Numbered from the stretch's first letter, positions 1 to 12,130 are shown. The stretch: DNA of 64,000 bases from Trichobilharzia regenti (GCA_944472135.2 OX235267.1:19575452-19639451); one strand, 5' to 3'. Notes: generated from the sequence alone by a model not told the origin. Translations and numbers: made by a program.

Positions 1-1
1 T

Positions 2-1736
2 CACAGCATTTCTCTCCTCATAGACAAAGGTAGGCTATGCACTAACTCTGCAGACATATGTGAACTATTCAACAAAACGTTTGCAGGTAACTACATTAAG
101 CCCTCAGTCCAGCTACTCGATATACACCCTATTACTAATATGGCACAAACTCCATCTCCACTCACACCAAACCAAATTAGCACTGTTCAATTCACTTACG
201 CTAATATTAACCAAACTATAAGAACCCTCAAAAGTTCAAAAGGTTTCGGTACCGACGGTATATCATCTTACTTCTATAAATATGGTGGCCCTGACATTCC
301 TCTACTGCTGCTTAAAATATTCACAATGTCCCTAGAAACCCAAACTTACCCTGACATATGGAAGACAACATTCATTATGCCTAAACACAAATCTGGCACC
401 GATCAATATCACACCTATAGCATCTAGAATCATGGAGAGACTAGTCAAAGATAACTTAATCAAACATATGCTTAGCTGCAATATTATAAGTCCGAACCAA
501 CATGGATTCCTGAAATCCAGATCATGTTTAACATGTCACCTAGACTTCTTCAATTTTGTAACCAGCAGTCGTGACAGACGGCAACTAGTACTTGTCATCT
601 ACTTTGACATTTCTAAGGCATTTGACCGTGTTGACCATTTACTGCTAACAAATAAGCTGAACTCCTTAGGAATACGTGACCCATTATTAGGATGGCTTAA
701 ATCATTCCTTAACAATAGGTCCCAAATAGTTAAACTCGGGTCTGCAACCTCCAAACCTAGCCCTATCACTTCTGGTGTAGTACAAGGTAGTGTCATTGGA
801 CCCCTCCTATTTACACTATACATCAATGACATATGCGCTTGCTTCACGCACGGGAAACCATTCATCTTTGCAGATGACCTAAAAGTAGCTTATACATTCC
901 AATGTGATGACTTAGGGAACTTCGAGAATGTAGTGCAGAAGGAATTAGATAAAATGACTGCTTGGTCGTCCCTATGGAATCTCCAATTCAATCTGAACAA
1001 ATGTGGCTGGATCTGCTTTGGCGCACCCTCAATTGACCTGAAATTAACGCTTCAATCTGCTAACCTAACCAGACTCCGAAGTGTCGTTGACCTAGGCCTG
1101 AGGTACTCTAGTGACTTGACATTCTCTGAGCAAGTAGCATCACAGACTAGAAAATCGAGGATGCCCTTAGGATGCACACTCAGGAACTTTCACGACAATG
1201 AAGCCAAGCTAATTCTGTACAAAACATGTGTCAGACCACTACTAGAATACTGTCCATTTATTATAAGCAGCACTCGCACACGTGATAAGCTAAGGATGGA
1301 AAGTATCCAACGATATTTTACCTCAAAACTACTTGGCTATGATTGTAAGAAAGACTACATCTCACGGTGCATGATCCTAAAACTTGACCCACTTTGGACA
1401 AGGCGACTTATTATAAACCTAATATTCTTCTTTAAGGTCCTTCACAAAATATCATTCTCAGGTAACAGGGACATACAATTCGCACAGGAAGGTTCTTACG
1501 ATCTGCGTAACCAAACTTCCACAGTGACAACTCATTCTTTTAAGTCAACACTCCGTGGAAACTTCTTCACAGTCATGTATTCTAAAATATGGAATAGCCT
1601 ACCCCTAGATGTCAGAACTTGCTCTTCGGTTACAAGCTTCAAACATTATCTGTACAGACTGTTTCACTCTACTGATTATATTAATAAACTATTTACTCCT
1701 AAAACGAATCAACTACTAATCTACTACAGCACCTAA
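2..1736 (+). pseudogene. CR1/Jockey-type LINE, ORF2 reverse transcriptase part (cut by window start)
   Basis: The open frame runs from base 2 (so the element continues left of the window) to about 400, then moves to another frame that runs to 1736, so one small indel splits it near 398-408. The text shows the linker and RT domains of a non-LTR retrotransposon: FNKTFAG and KGFGTDGISS before the RT, then IYFDISKAFDRVDH, GVVQGSVIGPLLF, the FADDLKVAY catalytic box and the C-terminal CVRPLLEYC region typical of CR1/Jockey elements. The role would be target-primed reverse transcription. The same family recurs at 11.3-12.1 kb. The frameshift makes this copy inactive. Family placement rests on motifs only. 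Confidence 0.88.
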
Positions 1737-1779
1737 AAAACGCACTTCAACACCCTTAGCAATCTAAAAACTATAAATA

Positions 1780-1802
1780 GACTAGCATCATGGATGCTAG
1801 TC
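1780..1802. repeat. Perfect 10 bp hairpin at the SINE junction
   Basis: GACTAGCATC, loop ATG, then GATGCTAGTC form a perfect stem. It sits in the 3' tail of the LINE, exactly where the SINE begins. Part of the right arm may be SINE sequence, so the hairpin may have arisen by chance at insertion. Confidence 0.6.
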
Positions 1803-1998
1803 GGTGGCACAGTGGTTAGGACCCTCGCCGACATGCACATGGTCCGGGGTTCGAGCCCACGCCGGCGCCACTGATATCTATGGTCGGCCTGCAAAATTTG
1901 GGCTACCGATATCCATGCTGAAAATTCCATACAGTACCAAAAATACAGTGTGGAATCAAGCTGTCAATCAAAAATCAAAATCAAATCATAAAGACTGA
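1801..1998 (+). repeat. tRNA-derived SINE, family A, copy 1
   Basis: The head has Pol III box-A-like GGCACAGTGGTTAGGAC and box-B-like GGTTCGAGCCC. The body carries TATCTATGGTCGGCCTGC and CTGAAAATTCCATAC and ends in an A-rich tail with CAAAAATCAAAATC. Three other copies in the window share head, body and tail (41.5, 48.5 and 63.6 kb). It lies just downstream of the LINE ORF. The tRNA ancestor is not clear. Confidence 0.85.
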
Positions 1999-1999
1999 G

Positions 2000-2990
2000 T
2001 ACGGAACAAGCAGGATTAGTTTACCCTCAGAAATAGGACGTGTCACTTTATTGTAACCTTCAAACGCCTGCTATATAAAGTTTTACCCCAAAGACTATCC
2101 CTACCAGAACCCATTACTTATTTCTAAAACGCATCAGTCATTAGAACACTAAAACGCTCAGACTCACTAATACACGTTATGACACTAAATAAACTCTAAG
2201 ACTTCGCATAAATACGTGAAAAGACAACTAAAATAAAGGTAAATTTTTACTAATGTTTAATATACAATTGACATAAACATTTATATATATACATTAATAT
2301 CCTTTTCATGTTCACATACTTTCTGTTTTTGGTACTCTGCTACTCCTATTCACCTTCTGGTCGAGGTCGAACAACCCTGCATCTAAACCGAAATGAGGAT
2401 TAATTCCAAACAATCTATCTCATAACCACTGAAATTTCATGAACGATCCAATTCTACCATTTGAAGACGCTGGCGAACATGCTGTAAATGAGTATTCATG
2501 ATCTGAAATGAAGAAGCAACTGGTTTTCAAACAGTTTTCAACATTTTACTCAACTTACGAATACAGTCCGCCATGCAGACACAAATGGAGCAAATGGAGA
2601 ACTCTGGAATCGACCTCGACGCCACTTGATGCAGTAAAACAACTTAACATGACCTAATCTAGTTTTCGCATCCACGATCAAATTTCTTTCCTGTTATAAA
2701 ACTACGATAAGACTGCTGAAAAATGGAATAAATATATTACTGATCTCAACATAATACATCAATAATCTTTAAGCCAAGGGTGTTGCTCACAACAAAGTTA
2801 TATAAGAGAATTGACTTCAAGCTTTTTTTCCCAGATATCCGTATTACATTCATCTGATGTCTGGGTATTTTTTGATGCGAAGACAATATCTCTATATCTC
2901 TTTATGTGCTACACAAACAGACTTTATAGCAGACAGTTCCGACTGACTCTAATGTCAGAAAGAACAACCAAACTGTAAATTCATCATACA
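2000..2990. other. AT-rich sequence without recognisable gene
   Basis: No long ORF and no motif I recognise. The first ~200 bases may be the remaining 3' untranslated tail of the LINE interrupted by the SINE. Confidence 0.5.
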
Positions 2991-3077
2991 TCAAATTATG
3001 TGTAATTTATATAATAACTTATCCATGCCTATAAAATTGGTATGTTCCTGCATAAACAGGAAGAAATATATTATTAT

Positions 3078-3190
3078 TATGACTTTGGAGTTCAGTTGTG
3101 ATTGTAGGTGTCTAAGTTCAGCTATTTTGCCTCTTAGCCCTCTCACATTACTGTACAGGCAACTGGTAGTCAGTCTCACCACTTCCCCGT
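3078..3190 (-). pseudogene. CR1-type LINE ORF2 start (endonuclease N-terminus only)
   Basis: The minus strand encodes SCLYSNVRGLRGKIAELRHL, the usual start of the CR1 (SR1-like) apurinic endonuclease, and then stops abruptly in a TAA-rich run at about 3078. It follows ORF1 of the same element (3357-4934, minus). Everything downstream (most of EN, all of RT) is missing. This is a 3' truncation, the reverse of normal LINE 5' truncation. Confidence 0.75.
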
Positions 3191-3356
3191 ATTGGGGGTA
3201 GTTGACTTGATATTGGCTATCGGTTGAGGAGTTATCCTACGAACTAGTTGGCCGATTCCCCAGGAACCGGCCTGTTGGCGTTTTTTTCTTCTAGTTCAGT
3301 CGGAGCACTCGGATGACACTGGCTATCATCGTCCGTGCTGCACCGCTATAATGTGA

Positions 3357-4934
3357 CTAGGGGTTGAGGATTTTTTTAACTACGCTTTGTTCTCTCCTTA
3401 GGGTGCGAGGCCGGCTCTCGCAGCAGTGAATGTGTTTGCTGACCTTGTCCTTGGTCTCGTACCATCTATGGAGAGCGGTATTCAACTGGTCTTGGGAGCT
3501 GAACTTGACAGCTAACAGACGTGGCGTGTTAATTGACATAAGGTGAGTGGGTCGAGTCGGTCTATAAATAGAGACAGCCCCTGAACTCCCCAGGGCCATC
3601 TGGGGTGCCAACCATCTCCGTTGTTGAACATCATGACAATGCTTTTCGCAGGCGTTCCCAGTTACCAGTTCAGGAATGCCATGTACAACCATGGAGGCAG
3701 AAGGAATGAGCTCTGGCGACTCCCTCGTCATCTCTCTTTCCTTCCATGGCCTATCTGGCTAAACACGTATGTTGCAGGCCCTCCCTAGAGAAAGGACTTG
3801 AGAAGCCAATAACACTTTTTCGACATTCTCGGTAGAAACCAATGTTACCCTCAGTGGGGATGGTTTGCCTTCAGGTGCAGCAGCGCCCCTATACAATCTG
3901 CATATATTTACTGGTTGTGTGTCCAAACCCAGTGTGCTACATAAGATGGACCAATGTTCCTGATCAAATAGGGCCCTATCTTTCAGCAGACTACTACTAC
4001 AGTCTGGTACATTAAAGAGGATTACACAATTTGATCTACTAACCGTGGGCTTGGGCTCGGTCCTCGCACATTTGTGATTTCCTTTAAGACCGTTTTGTTT
4101 CGTCTGGTTCGACTGGGTATTTTTGTGTGTCTCAGTGCTATGGCCAGTATTACTGGCAGATGGTAGGAGTCCTTTTCCAACGACGGAAACCCGTGGTATT
4201 CCAGCCTCTGTGTCTGGAACGGTTATGTCAAGAGTTGCAATTTTAACCGGTGAGGATTTTGGTATCCCCGGTTTACGTGCGTTTGTACTAATTTCCGGAT
4301 TGGTGGGGGTCGAACATTTCACATTTTTCCCTGCTACTTTTGCGCCAACTATAGTTTTCAGAAGACTACTCGAGGCTACATCAGGACGGCAACTCGGGCA
4401 TACGTACCAGGACCATTGGCATGGGTTCTTACGCATAAAGTCATAATATGCTTTTGGTACCCAATTGTCGCATCTGCAATGCACCCATCGCTTGCAAAAG
4501 TTGCATTCGAAAGCGGAGTCTGCTTGTTCGACAACAGAAGCGCAGACCTTGCAGTCGTCTGCCTTCTTGGGGAGCGTTCTTGTCGTCTTGCGACGTCGTG
4601 AACGTTTCTTTTCGGCCTTCCTATTTGTTTCATTGCCTACCATGGAGATGGGTGTTATGCAGTTCTCACTAAGTGCAATTTTCCCACTCGGATCTGCTAA
4701 CCTAGTCGTGTTAACAGGAGTGGAGCCACATCCACTTGGCTGACTTTGCACAGCTTCACTGTAGGACTGTGGCGATATGGGCACTCTGTATGAGCAGGGA
4801 ATATTAGCCCTGGTCTTCAAGACCGGTATGCGTGAGTCAATCAGCTTCACCTGTTTGCCGAGTTTGGCTGAAGCCCTGGTGACTGCGGAGCATGATGTCC
4901 CATTACTTATTTTAGGGTGAGAATCTATTGTCAT
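3357..4934 (-). pseudogene. CR1-type LINE ORF1 with PHD-like zinc finger
   Basis: One frame runs from an ATG at 4934 to 3357, broken by a single in-frame TAG near 3756. About residues 127-180 hold a PHD-like C4HC3 zinc finger (CKVC, CNFCKRWVHC, CPSC). A basic patch (KKRSRRRK) lies just before it. Two stretches resembling the RRM/esterase-like part of CR1 ORF1 proteins follow (NCVILFNVPD; then MVVHGIPELV after the stop). ORF1 proteins bind element RNA in the RNP. The ORF2 start follows on the same strand. Confidence 0.8.
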
Positions 4935-5530
4935 TTTACTCCTAAATTAATACTGGTGATTAAATAATAAGAGACTGTTATTTTGTCCAATAGACTTACA
5001 GCAAAAGACAATAGAGAGCACAGAAAAGAAAGATAAAGTATTTAAGTAAAGGCTTTTGACTTTACCTGTAACTTTCGGGTTATTCGGCTTCACAGCAATC
5101 ACGTAGCAGACCCACAAGTCCTGTATATTTGAAAGAGTGAGGAGGATGTTGCTACAGCAGTAGCACCTGAAGCTTTGGCAGTAGTTCGAGACAGCGGGAA
5201 GTACCACACACAGGCTCGGTGAGGAAGAAATAGTTGAGTAAAATTCGCCGGGTAGGAAGATCAGTTTTCCCAAACGAATAATTCACAAAATTGGATATTT
5301 CCGGTTCGAGAGGAAAAAGCACGTCTTATTCAAGGAGCGCGCCCTTACAATAGCCATAATTTCTTTCCAATATCTAGTATATCCAATATCGTTTTTACCA
5401 GCTAGTATAAACATAAACGATTTCTTCGTGCTCGCGTCTTTATTGTGAGGTATAGTTTTCCGATCTTCGGTAAACTTCTGCGTAGCTCGTCCTGCCACTC
5501 GGCTGTCGTAGCTTAGGTTGACTCCCAAAG
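4935..5530 (-). other. Probable 5' region of the CR1-type LINE
   Basis: This lies directly upstream (minus strand) of the PHD ORF1. Short open stretches exist (5283-5528, 4947-5273) but resemble no protein I know. Most likely it is LINE 5' UTR; the outer boundary cannot be fixed without another copy. Confidence 0.4.
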
Positions 5531-5880
5531 TAGTAGTGCAAGGATTAATTATATTTGGCTTTTAGTATGAGATGTGTTCAGACTGTTACTACTGTAAATG
5601 AATTTGATTCTCTCATCAGTTAGTCCTCCGGTATCGTCGTCAAAAGAAGAGAGATAATATTGATAATAATAATAGCGAAGTTATTCAGACTTACAGACAG
5701 AAAAAGAAATAAAGAAAAAGTAACAACAGTCAGCTGACTAAATTTTAAGAATAATATGAGGTATATATCGATAATAGTGATGATAATAATAATAAGTGTA
5801 GTTAAAGTTGTCAGGAGAAAAAGACGAGAGAGAATGTTAAGAAGCAAAACGCCGAACTAAGTTGACTACCCCTGAATGGT
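5531..5880. repeat. AT-rich simple sequence
   Basis: ATA/ATT-rich low-complexity DNA (for example 5655-5690 and 5775-5800) between the 5' end of one CR1 LINE and the 3' end of the next. Confidence 0.5.
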
Positions 5881-7325
5881 TTATGGGATTCTAAGGGAAT
5901 AGGCCATTTGGACACGTTCCTTGTGTCGCTGTATGATTGTCCAAAATTCGCTTAAAGGCGTCCACAGACGGTGCCATAGCTACATCTGCTGATAAGGATT
6001 TCCAGGGATGGCAAACCCGCAGTGAAAAGAAGTGGGAGCGCACCTGAGTCCTTGCCCTCTGGTGAGCTATTCTTCTGGGATTTCCACGAGGGAACCTATA
6101 CCTACTCAGTGGCAAAACACCTTTGTTTGGGTGATCCTGGTCACTCGTTATTTTGTAGGCAGTAATCAAATCCCCCCTAAGACGTTGATGGCTAAGTGTG
6201 AACAGGCCTAATTTCTTCAGCCCTTCATTATATGGTTTATTTCGGAGACCAACCACTCCTTTTGTTGCCCGTCGTTGGACTCTTTCCAATAGGTTAGCGT
6301 CTCTTCTCAGCATTGAGGGTGCAATAATATTATGCACCTCAAGGTGTGGTCTGGCGTATGTTTTGTGCAACCCTAGAAAGAACTCAGGAGTGAGTGCACC
6401 TAACTGTCTATGCGTAAAGTGTATGACCGCATATGCCCTCGCTACATCCCCCGTGTAATCTACGCTTGTGTCCATTTTTTCCGTTAGAACTAGACCTAAG
6501 TCGCGTTCCGACGTTGTGCAGGACAAGCTTTCACTACACAGGGTGTAACTTGCATTCTGTAGTCTACACGTGCGCAACTTCACTACTTTGCACTTTTTCA
6601 GGTTGAAAGTCATGCCACCGGCGACTGCCCAGTCTTCCAGAAGGTTTAGATCTTCCTACAGCCCATCTGAGTCCTTGGGACACTTTATCGCCCTCCATAT
6701 CTTCACGTCGTCAGCGTATAGAAGAGTCGGGCAGCTTAGACGGCATGGTGGATCATTGATGAAAATCAAAAACATCAGTGGTCCTAGGATAGAACCCTGC
6801 GACACTCCTGATGACGGGCTGTGCCAAGATGATCGGACTCGATTGACCTCAGTGCAAAATTGCCTTTCAGTTAGGTGGTCCTTTAACCATGACAGAAGTG
6901 GCTCACCTATACTTGCCTGGCTTATTTTGTGTAGGAGGTCATGGTGAACAGTGTCAAATGCCTTTTCAAAGTCTAGGAAGACCACTTGGACTGGAACATT
7001 CTATCCAAGCATGATGTAGAATCGTCCCAAGCTGATAGTAAGATAGTAACACAGGATCCGCCTTTCCTGAAACCGTGTTGGGCTTCATGGAGTATATTAG
7101 ACCTATCAAGGTACTCCCTAATGTGAGCGTCAATAATACTTTCCGGTGCTTTTGATGCCACTGGGAGTTTAGCTACTGGTCTATAACTAGTGGCGTTTTG
7201 CCTGTCCCCAACTTCGAAGATTGGAGAAAGGATGGCTCTTTTCCATCGTCTTGGCAGTGTTCCCGAATCCAACGAAGGTTGGAACAAGTCGCACAGAGGT
7301 CTACAGAGAGCCTCGATGAACAACC
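5881..7325 (-). pseudogene. CR1 (SR1-like) LINE, 5'-truncated reverse transcriptase
   Basis: Three minus-strand frame pieces join into one RT: LPRRWKRAILSPIF and SYRPVAKLPVASK, then [32 protein letters not shown] and the [10 protein letters not shown] box, then MTFNLKKCKVVKLR and the CR1 C-terminus with LLERVQRRATKGVVGL. Frame changes near 6980 and 6630 make it inactive. The 5' end is truncated at about 7325, where it abuts a copy of the 190 bp tandem repeat, so the apparent start of the reading frame (up to 7407) is repeat sequence, not LINE. The ORF ends at 5891. Confidence 0.85.
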
Positions 7326-7575
7326 CCTGAAGAACTGTAGGACTTACAGCAGTGCGCCTATATTCCTTCTCAGGTTGATGAAACAAGCGGAAGACGTCCG
7401 GACACAAACGAAATTATCAACAGATAGATGAAAGATGATACCAATTCGGTATATACAATATGAACATGTGTACAAGATAACACATCAATTACGATGGACT
7501 GAGAATCGACGTACTACCCATGAAGAATTGTAGGACTTACAGCAGTACGCCTACAACCCTTCTCAGTTTGGCGCT
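7300..7575 (-). repeat. 190 bp tandem repeat, array 1 (about 1.5 copies)
   Basis: The core GTAGGACTTACAGCAGT occurs near 7336 and 7530, 193 bp apart, each within GAAGAA..TTGTAGG..CCTTCTCAG. The same unit recurs three times at 15.1-15.56 kb. In both places it lies directly downstream (minus strand) of the same membrane-segment ORF, so it looks like 3' untranslated sequence of one element. Here it is cut by the CR1 LINE. Confidence 0.75.
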
Positions 7576-8470
7576 CTAGGCTGGAAAATCGTCGCAGAGT
7601 TCATTTGGCGACATCCTTCTATCATTTTTATCCTCAGCTGTAAACGCTGTCACGCCCATGTCATTGTATCGTATAATAAAGATGACTAACAAACAAACGA
7701 CGTATCTGACCAGCCAGGCGTAGGCACAGAGTAATATACACCAAAGATAATAACATTCAAATAATAATTTGAAACTTGAAATGCCTTTATTCGTGCAAGT
7801 CAGTTTAACAATTACCCTCTCGTATATACTTGGCTTATCCTCATTGAACTGACCAATATCTTTCCTCTTTTCAAACGGACCGATACTAGTATAGTCAAAG
7901 CATATGACACGCGAGTTCATGGGCGTCCCTTTCATCATGCATGACAACACCGAGGATGACTGAGTGACACAAGTTGATGAACTTAGCGGTGCATCAGAAC
8001 CTGTTGTTGTTCGGGTGTTTTAGAAGTTTGTCTAACCACAAGATTACCACCACTGCAACCTTTTATGATTAACTCCATTTTAGCTTTAGCGTCTGGTGAT
8101 AGGTGGGCTACACGCTGATCATTTACACTGACGGTCTCATGAGTATCCATACCTTCTACCACTGCGTCTGCTCTTAAATCTACTTCACGTTGAAGATGTA
8201 CAGAACTTTTATTCAACTCAGTAGTAGTAGTAGGTTTATTACTGGAGAACGATGAAAGTATATGCGACGTCATCAACGCTATTTTGAACGCTGAGACCAT
8301 TCCTTGAGTCATATCCGGGGCAGGCCTGGACTTCGACGTTTTTTCTGGATTTTATGACATCACCGGTGGCGCTCTGTTACAATCTTCCGGATCACAGGTG
8401 TGAGCACTGGCGCGAGATTCAAAGTCATTCACTTCCCGCTTTAGTTTATGCGAGTTGGGCCGGCTCGCCA
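7576..8470 (-). pseudogene. BEL-associated ORF with C-terminal membrane segment, degraded copy A
   Basis: Minus-strand pieces: MASRPNSHKLKREVNDFE at 8470, which stops near 8355, then 8312-7983, then 7950-7576. The last two align with the longer ORF at 15572-16630 (shared THETVS, DQRVAHLS, SGGNL.VRQ, KPS..ERVIVKLTC, GISSFKLL.ECYYLWC, RYVVCLLVI, NELCD). The C-terminal ~60 residues contain a strongly hydrophobic stretch, probably one or two membrane helices. I recognise no family. Stops and a frame change mark it as a pseudogene. Confidence 0.6.
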
Positions 8471-8598
8471 TTTTCTATAATAGAACAACACAAACAATAT
8501 TAAAGATCAAGCACACTGGGTAAGGCGAGGAGGCAGAACACGACAGCGGAAGTCCAGAAAGTTATATATATTTATACACAAAGCTAGGCTTTTACAGT

Positions 8599-8934
8599 TC
8601 AGCATCCGCCGGTTTTTGAATTGACGCCTGCTTTCGAATTCGAACCACTACAAACTGAAAAGACGAAGTAGTGCCAAAAGTGGGTAAGTGAGTTCAAACA
8701 AAATTTGAAAGGTTCAGTGTACGGTACAGTATCATCAACACAACGCACGCAGACTTTTGGTTTGATTATAGGTAAAGATACTAATTCCAATCTTTGCATG
8801 AAGGCTTCAGTCATTAACCCTGATATGGGCCATCCCACTGGTGTTCGTTTTTTCTGTTTGTATATGTGAGTATCGAATTGGAAGTATGTTGTATGACATG
8901 ATTCTGTGAGTTGTATCCAAATCGCGCATTGCAT
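8599..8934 (-). pseudogene. Penelope-like element reverse transcriptase fragment
   Basis: The frame shows FQFDTHIYKQKKRTPVGWPI, MTEAFMQRLE, KPKVCVRCVDDT: the Penelope RT order (F..NG..Y.Q..G...GSPLSP, then LE, then R.VDDT) with several core positions changed. Only RT boxes 4-5 remain. No GIY-YIG endonuclease is seen nearby. Confidence 0.75.
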
Positions 8935-8939
8935 TTTTA

Positions 8940-9913
8940 TGTTTAGAATTAATAACTGTACCTATTATCAAACCAAAAGTCTGGGTACGCTAAGTCGGTG
9001 ATACATTTGCAATAATTAAAAGAAAAGATTTAGAATATACCCGAAGTATTAGCTTTCACACAAGTCTATGGCTTTGCGAGAAGGCTAGGTTATCAGTCAA
9101 AACCATTGGTTTGTGAATATTGGTTGTGAAAGAAGACTTGTCATATGGGGCCATACCGGCTCTATAAAACTCCTGCTGTTTCATTTGTATTTTTGCTTGA
9201 TATTTTTGCATTTATTGTGGTGCCGTTTTGTTCTAAAAAAGACTGCCCTACGGAGCCGTTGTGAGGGGCTGCATTTTATTTGTCAGCAGACAGTAGCACG
9301 TAATGCAAGAGTTTCAGGCAGCATATTCAGAAACACTTCACCAACATGACCGATATGGCATGGGAGATATCCCCTGACAGTGTCGCTCGGTAGGAGCTCA
9401 TAGTTTTGCATACTTATGGGCATCCATCAGAATTATCAGCGAAGCTTTAAGCAATATATAGACGTCTAAGGAGAGGCAAATAATAAATGACTCTGTTCAC
9501 CTTTTGTTTCAAAGGAAACTCACACATTTTATTGAGTGAATGGGATGGTAAAATATGTGACTCTTGGAAGGAACACATTGTCATATTAGGGGCTGCCTAA
9601 TACCTTAGATCTCTTTTCCTAACCTTACAGTAGGCAAAGAGGGTGACTAACTAAGATATTTTAAGTTCTGAAGAATGACTTTGAACCTGGTCCAACCTAC
9701 TTTTTGCTTTTCACCATGTTGGAACATTTCAGAGAACTTAATATGGGAGCTCGAAAGCTGAAAGCGCAATAAATCACAATTGAGTATTGGCTTTCAAACT
9801 TAGATATCAACCCTAATAACTAACTCACAGATGTTGTATATGCTTCCTGGATAAGCTAATTCCGGATGCGCTTAGCTTAATATAGTTGCTCATTAATAAT
9901 AATTTAACACAAT
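8940..9913. other. No recognisable gene
   Basis: A short hydrophobic + strand ORF at 9113-9349 resembles nothing I know. The rest is AT-rich with scattered stops, up to the first BEL-type LTR. Confidence 0.45.
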
Positions 9914-10274
9914 TGCCAAAGTAGATGAAGATTGAACGATCAATTCACGGTTGTTTGCTCAAAATCAACTTCCCCAATTTTCGCGGAGGCATCAATACGA
10001 CAGTCATCGTCTCATCGGTCGCTGTTCAGAAAGAAGTCAGCAGAAAACCGTCAGAAGTAATCTTGTGATTTATAATTGTAATATTTGTTCACAGACCCTA
10101 GTAAAATCATTATTTTTATATGTTGGTGTAACAATAAAGAATCCTCGAGTCAACAATTGGTGTTTTGGATTTTTCGTCCGTTATTACTAAGCGTTTCTGA
10201 GAAACTTCAAGCGAGAGCGTGAGCCCGAGCGCAGCAAGAGCTGGGCATTGACGGTTTACGGGACGTGGCTGACA
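9914..10274 (+). repeat. BEL-type LTR 1 (5' LTR, + orientation)
   Basis: About 361 bp, starting TGCCAA (degenerate TGTCAA) and ending GGCTGACA, so its ends are short inverted repeats TGTCA/TGACA. It contains ACAATAAAG, a likely poly(A) signal, and the block CTCATCGGTCGCTGTTC. Three other copies lie in the window: 16.6 kb (+), 14.1 kb (-) and 26.2 kb (-). A BEL-type gag starts 146 bp downstream, so this is the 5' LTR of that element; TGGTAGAAACAG just after it could be the primer-binding site. Confidence 0.8.
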
Positions 10275-10419
10275 GTTTCTGATGGTAGAAACAGATTCTG
10301 GCCGATTCAGATAGCTGGTAACAGTTTGGATAGTCACCGTTCATCTTTCCTGGTGCCGGTCAAGTCCTCTTTGAACAAGCAATATCTGGAACATTTTTGG
10401 AATTGGGTCAAGTTCAACA

Positions 10420-11300
10420 ATGCCTGGGTCAAAGAAGGGACAGAGCGTCTTGGATGCAAACAGGAAAGTAAGTCATGGTGACTTGTCTGTTAATTGTAAC
10501 GATGTGTCTGATGTTAAGCATGACATGGTTGATGTTATTGTTTCGCCGTTCAGGGATAATAGGAACATCAGACTCCCTAAATTTGAACCACGGTGTTTCG
10601 ATGGAAACCCGGCTGATTATTTACAATTTGTAAAGGAGTTTGAGATCATGCTGAGTAGTTTTCTATTAAGTGATGAATTGAAATTGATGTATTTGATGAG
10701 ATATTGCACTGGAGATGCTGCAAGAGCTATACAGTGCTGTAAGCTTATGCCCCCTAATGAGGGATACGCTGAGGCTATGAGCATATTACGTCAAACGTTT
10801 GGAAGACCTTCGATGATTGCAGGGAAATTATTAGAAGCTGTTAAGGGTAATGGTGGTCAATTACAGGATGACTCCCAGGCACTCACTGAGTTTTTGGATA
10901 ATTTGCCAATTTACAAGAATGGAATGATTTCGATGAATTGCATGAGTGACCTCAACTCGAGTTTTATACTAGAAGTAATAGCAAGACGCCTACCTACTCG
11001 ACTGCAAAGGAAGTGGGTGAAGATGAGCTCCCATATGGAGGATGAGGGTATCGATCCAAAATTTGATGATATCCTGAAACTGGTAAATACTAGCGTCAAT
11101 CAATCGATGAGCAAGTTTGCCAGTCTATTAGATCTCACCCCTAGAATAGAGCAGTCTGAGAGCAAAATGCAATCATTGATGACGAGTAGGCCTCAGAGAG
11201 GTGGATATCGAGAAGGCTCCATGATGTCTAGTAATGCATATAGACCTAGTGAGTGTAACAGGTTTCGTAGTACATCCTCAACAGATAAGATACAAGATGC
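10420..11300 (+). pseudogene. BEL/Pao-type gag (DUF1759-like), 3' end lost
   Basis: The frame shows IRLPKFEPRCFDGNPADYLQ, then LSDELKLMYLMRYCTGDAAR and LRQTFGRPSMIAGKLL: the DUF1759 capsid region of BEL/Pao gag polyproteins. It packages element RNA into particles. The zinc knuckles expected after it are absent because a CR1-type LINE joins at about 11300, inside the gag. Protease, RT and integrase are not found downstream, so the element is truncated. The upstream LTR at 9914-10274 has the right position and orientation. Confidence 0.85.
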
Positions 11301-12130
11301 AAGATGATCTCAATATAGTATATGATTATGGGTACGGTGATATGAGCGTCGAAAGCAAGATCCAACAAGACTTAAATGATCTAGGCGATTGGAGCGAAAA
11401 GTGGCAACTGACTTTCAACCCAGACAAGTGCGGTATAACCCACCTTGGACGCTGGAAACCGATAATGTGCCTATATATGTACGGTAAGCTCCTCTCAAAA
11501 CTGAACACAGTCACAGACCTCGGGATAACATACTCAGATTTATCCTTTTCCGATCATGCAAATAAGGTTGTATCTGACTGTAAACGACTTACTGGCTTTG
11601 TACTGCGTAACTTCTACACCCAAGAAGCAAGATTAGCTATATATAGGACATGTATCCGTCCCAAACTTGAATATTGTGCTCTCCTATTTAGTAACCTCAG
11701 GACTGTAGACAGAAAAAAAATCGAAAGTGTCCAGAGATTCCTCACGAAACGCATAATAGGGTTCGACCAACAAGTGGAATATGTTGACAGGTGTGTACGT
11801 CTGAAATTAGAGCCTCTGTGGTTAAGGAGAGTGAAGTGCAACCTATTTCTACTCTTCAAAGTCATTAGGAAACACTGCTACAGTAACTCATCCATAACTT
11901 GGGAAAATATTAAATCATATCAGCTGCGAAACCACGACTACCTTGTCAAGGTGGCTACCCACAGAAAATCCATTAGGGCAAACTTTTTCACCATAAAATA
12001 TTGCACTCTTTGGAACCAACTACCACCTGAAATAAGATGTTGTGAAAACCCTGATGGGTTCAAACGGAGCCTAGAAAGACACTTTAACATGTCCACCCTA
12101 GCTCGTCTAAAAGACCACAACTGTTGGTAG
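11300..12130 (+). pseudogene. CR1-type LINE, 5'-truncated at the RT catalytic box
   Basis: The reading frame enters at DDLNIVYDYG (the FADD box with FA replaced at the junction) and continues with WQLTFNPDKC, VTDLGITYS, CIRPKLEYC and LKLEPLWLRRVK to a stop after 12130. It is the same family as the LINE at 2-1736. It sits inside the BEL-type gag, so it was inserted later. The ORF is open to its natural C-terminus, but the catalytic half of RT is missing. Confidence 0.85.
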
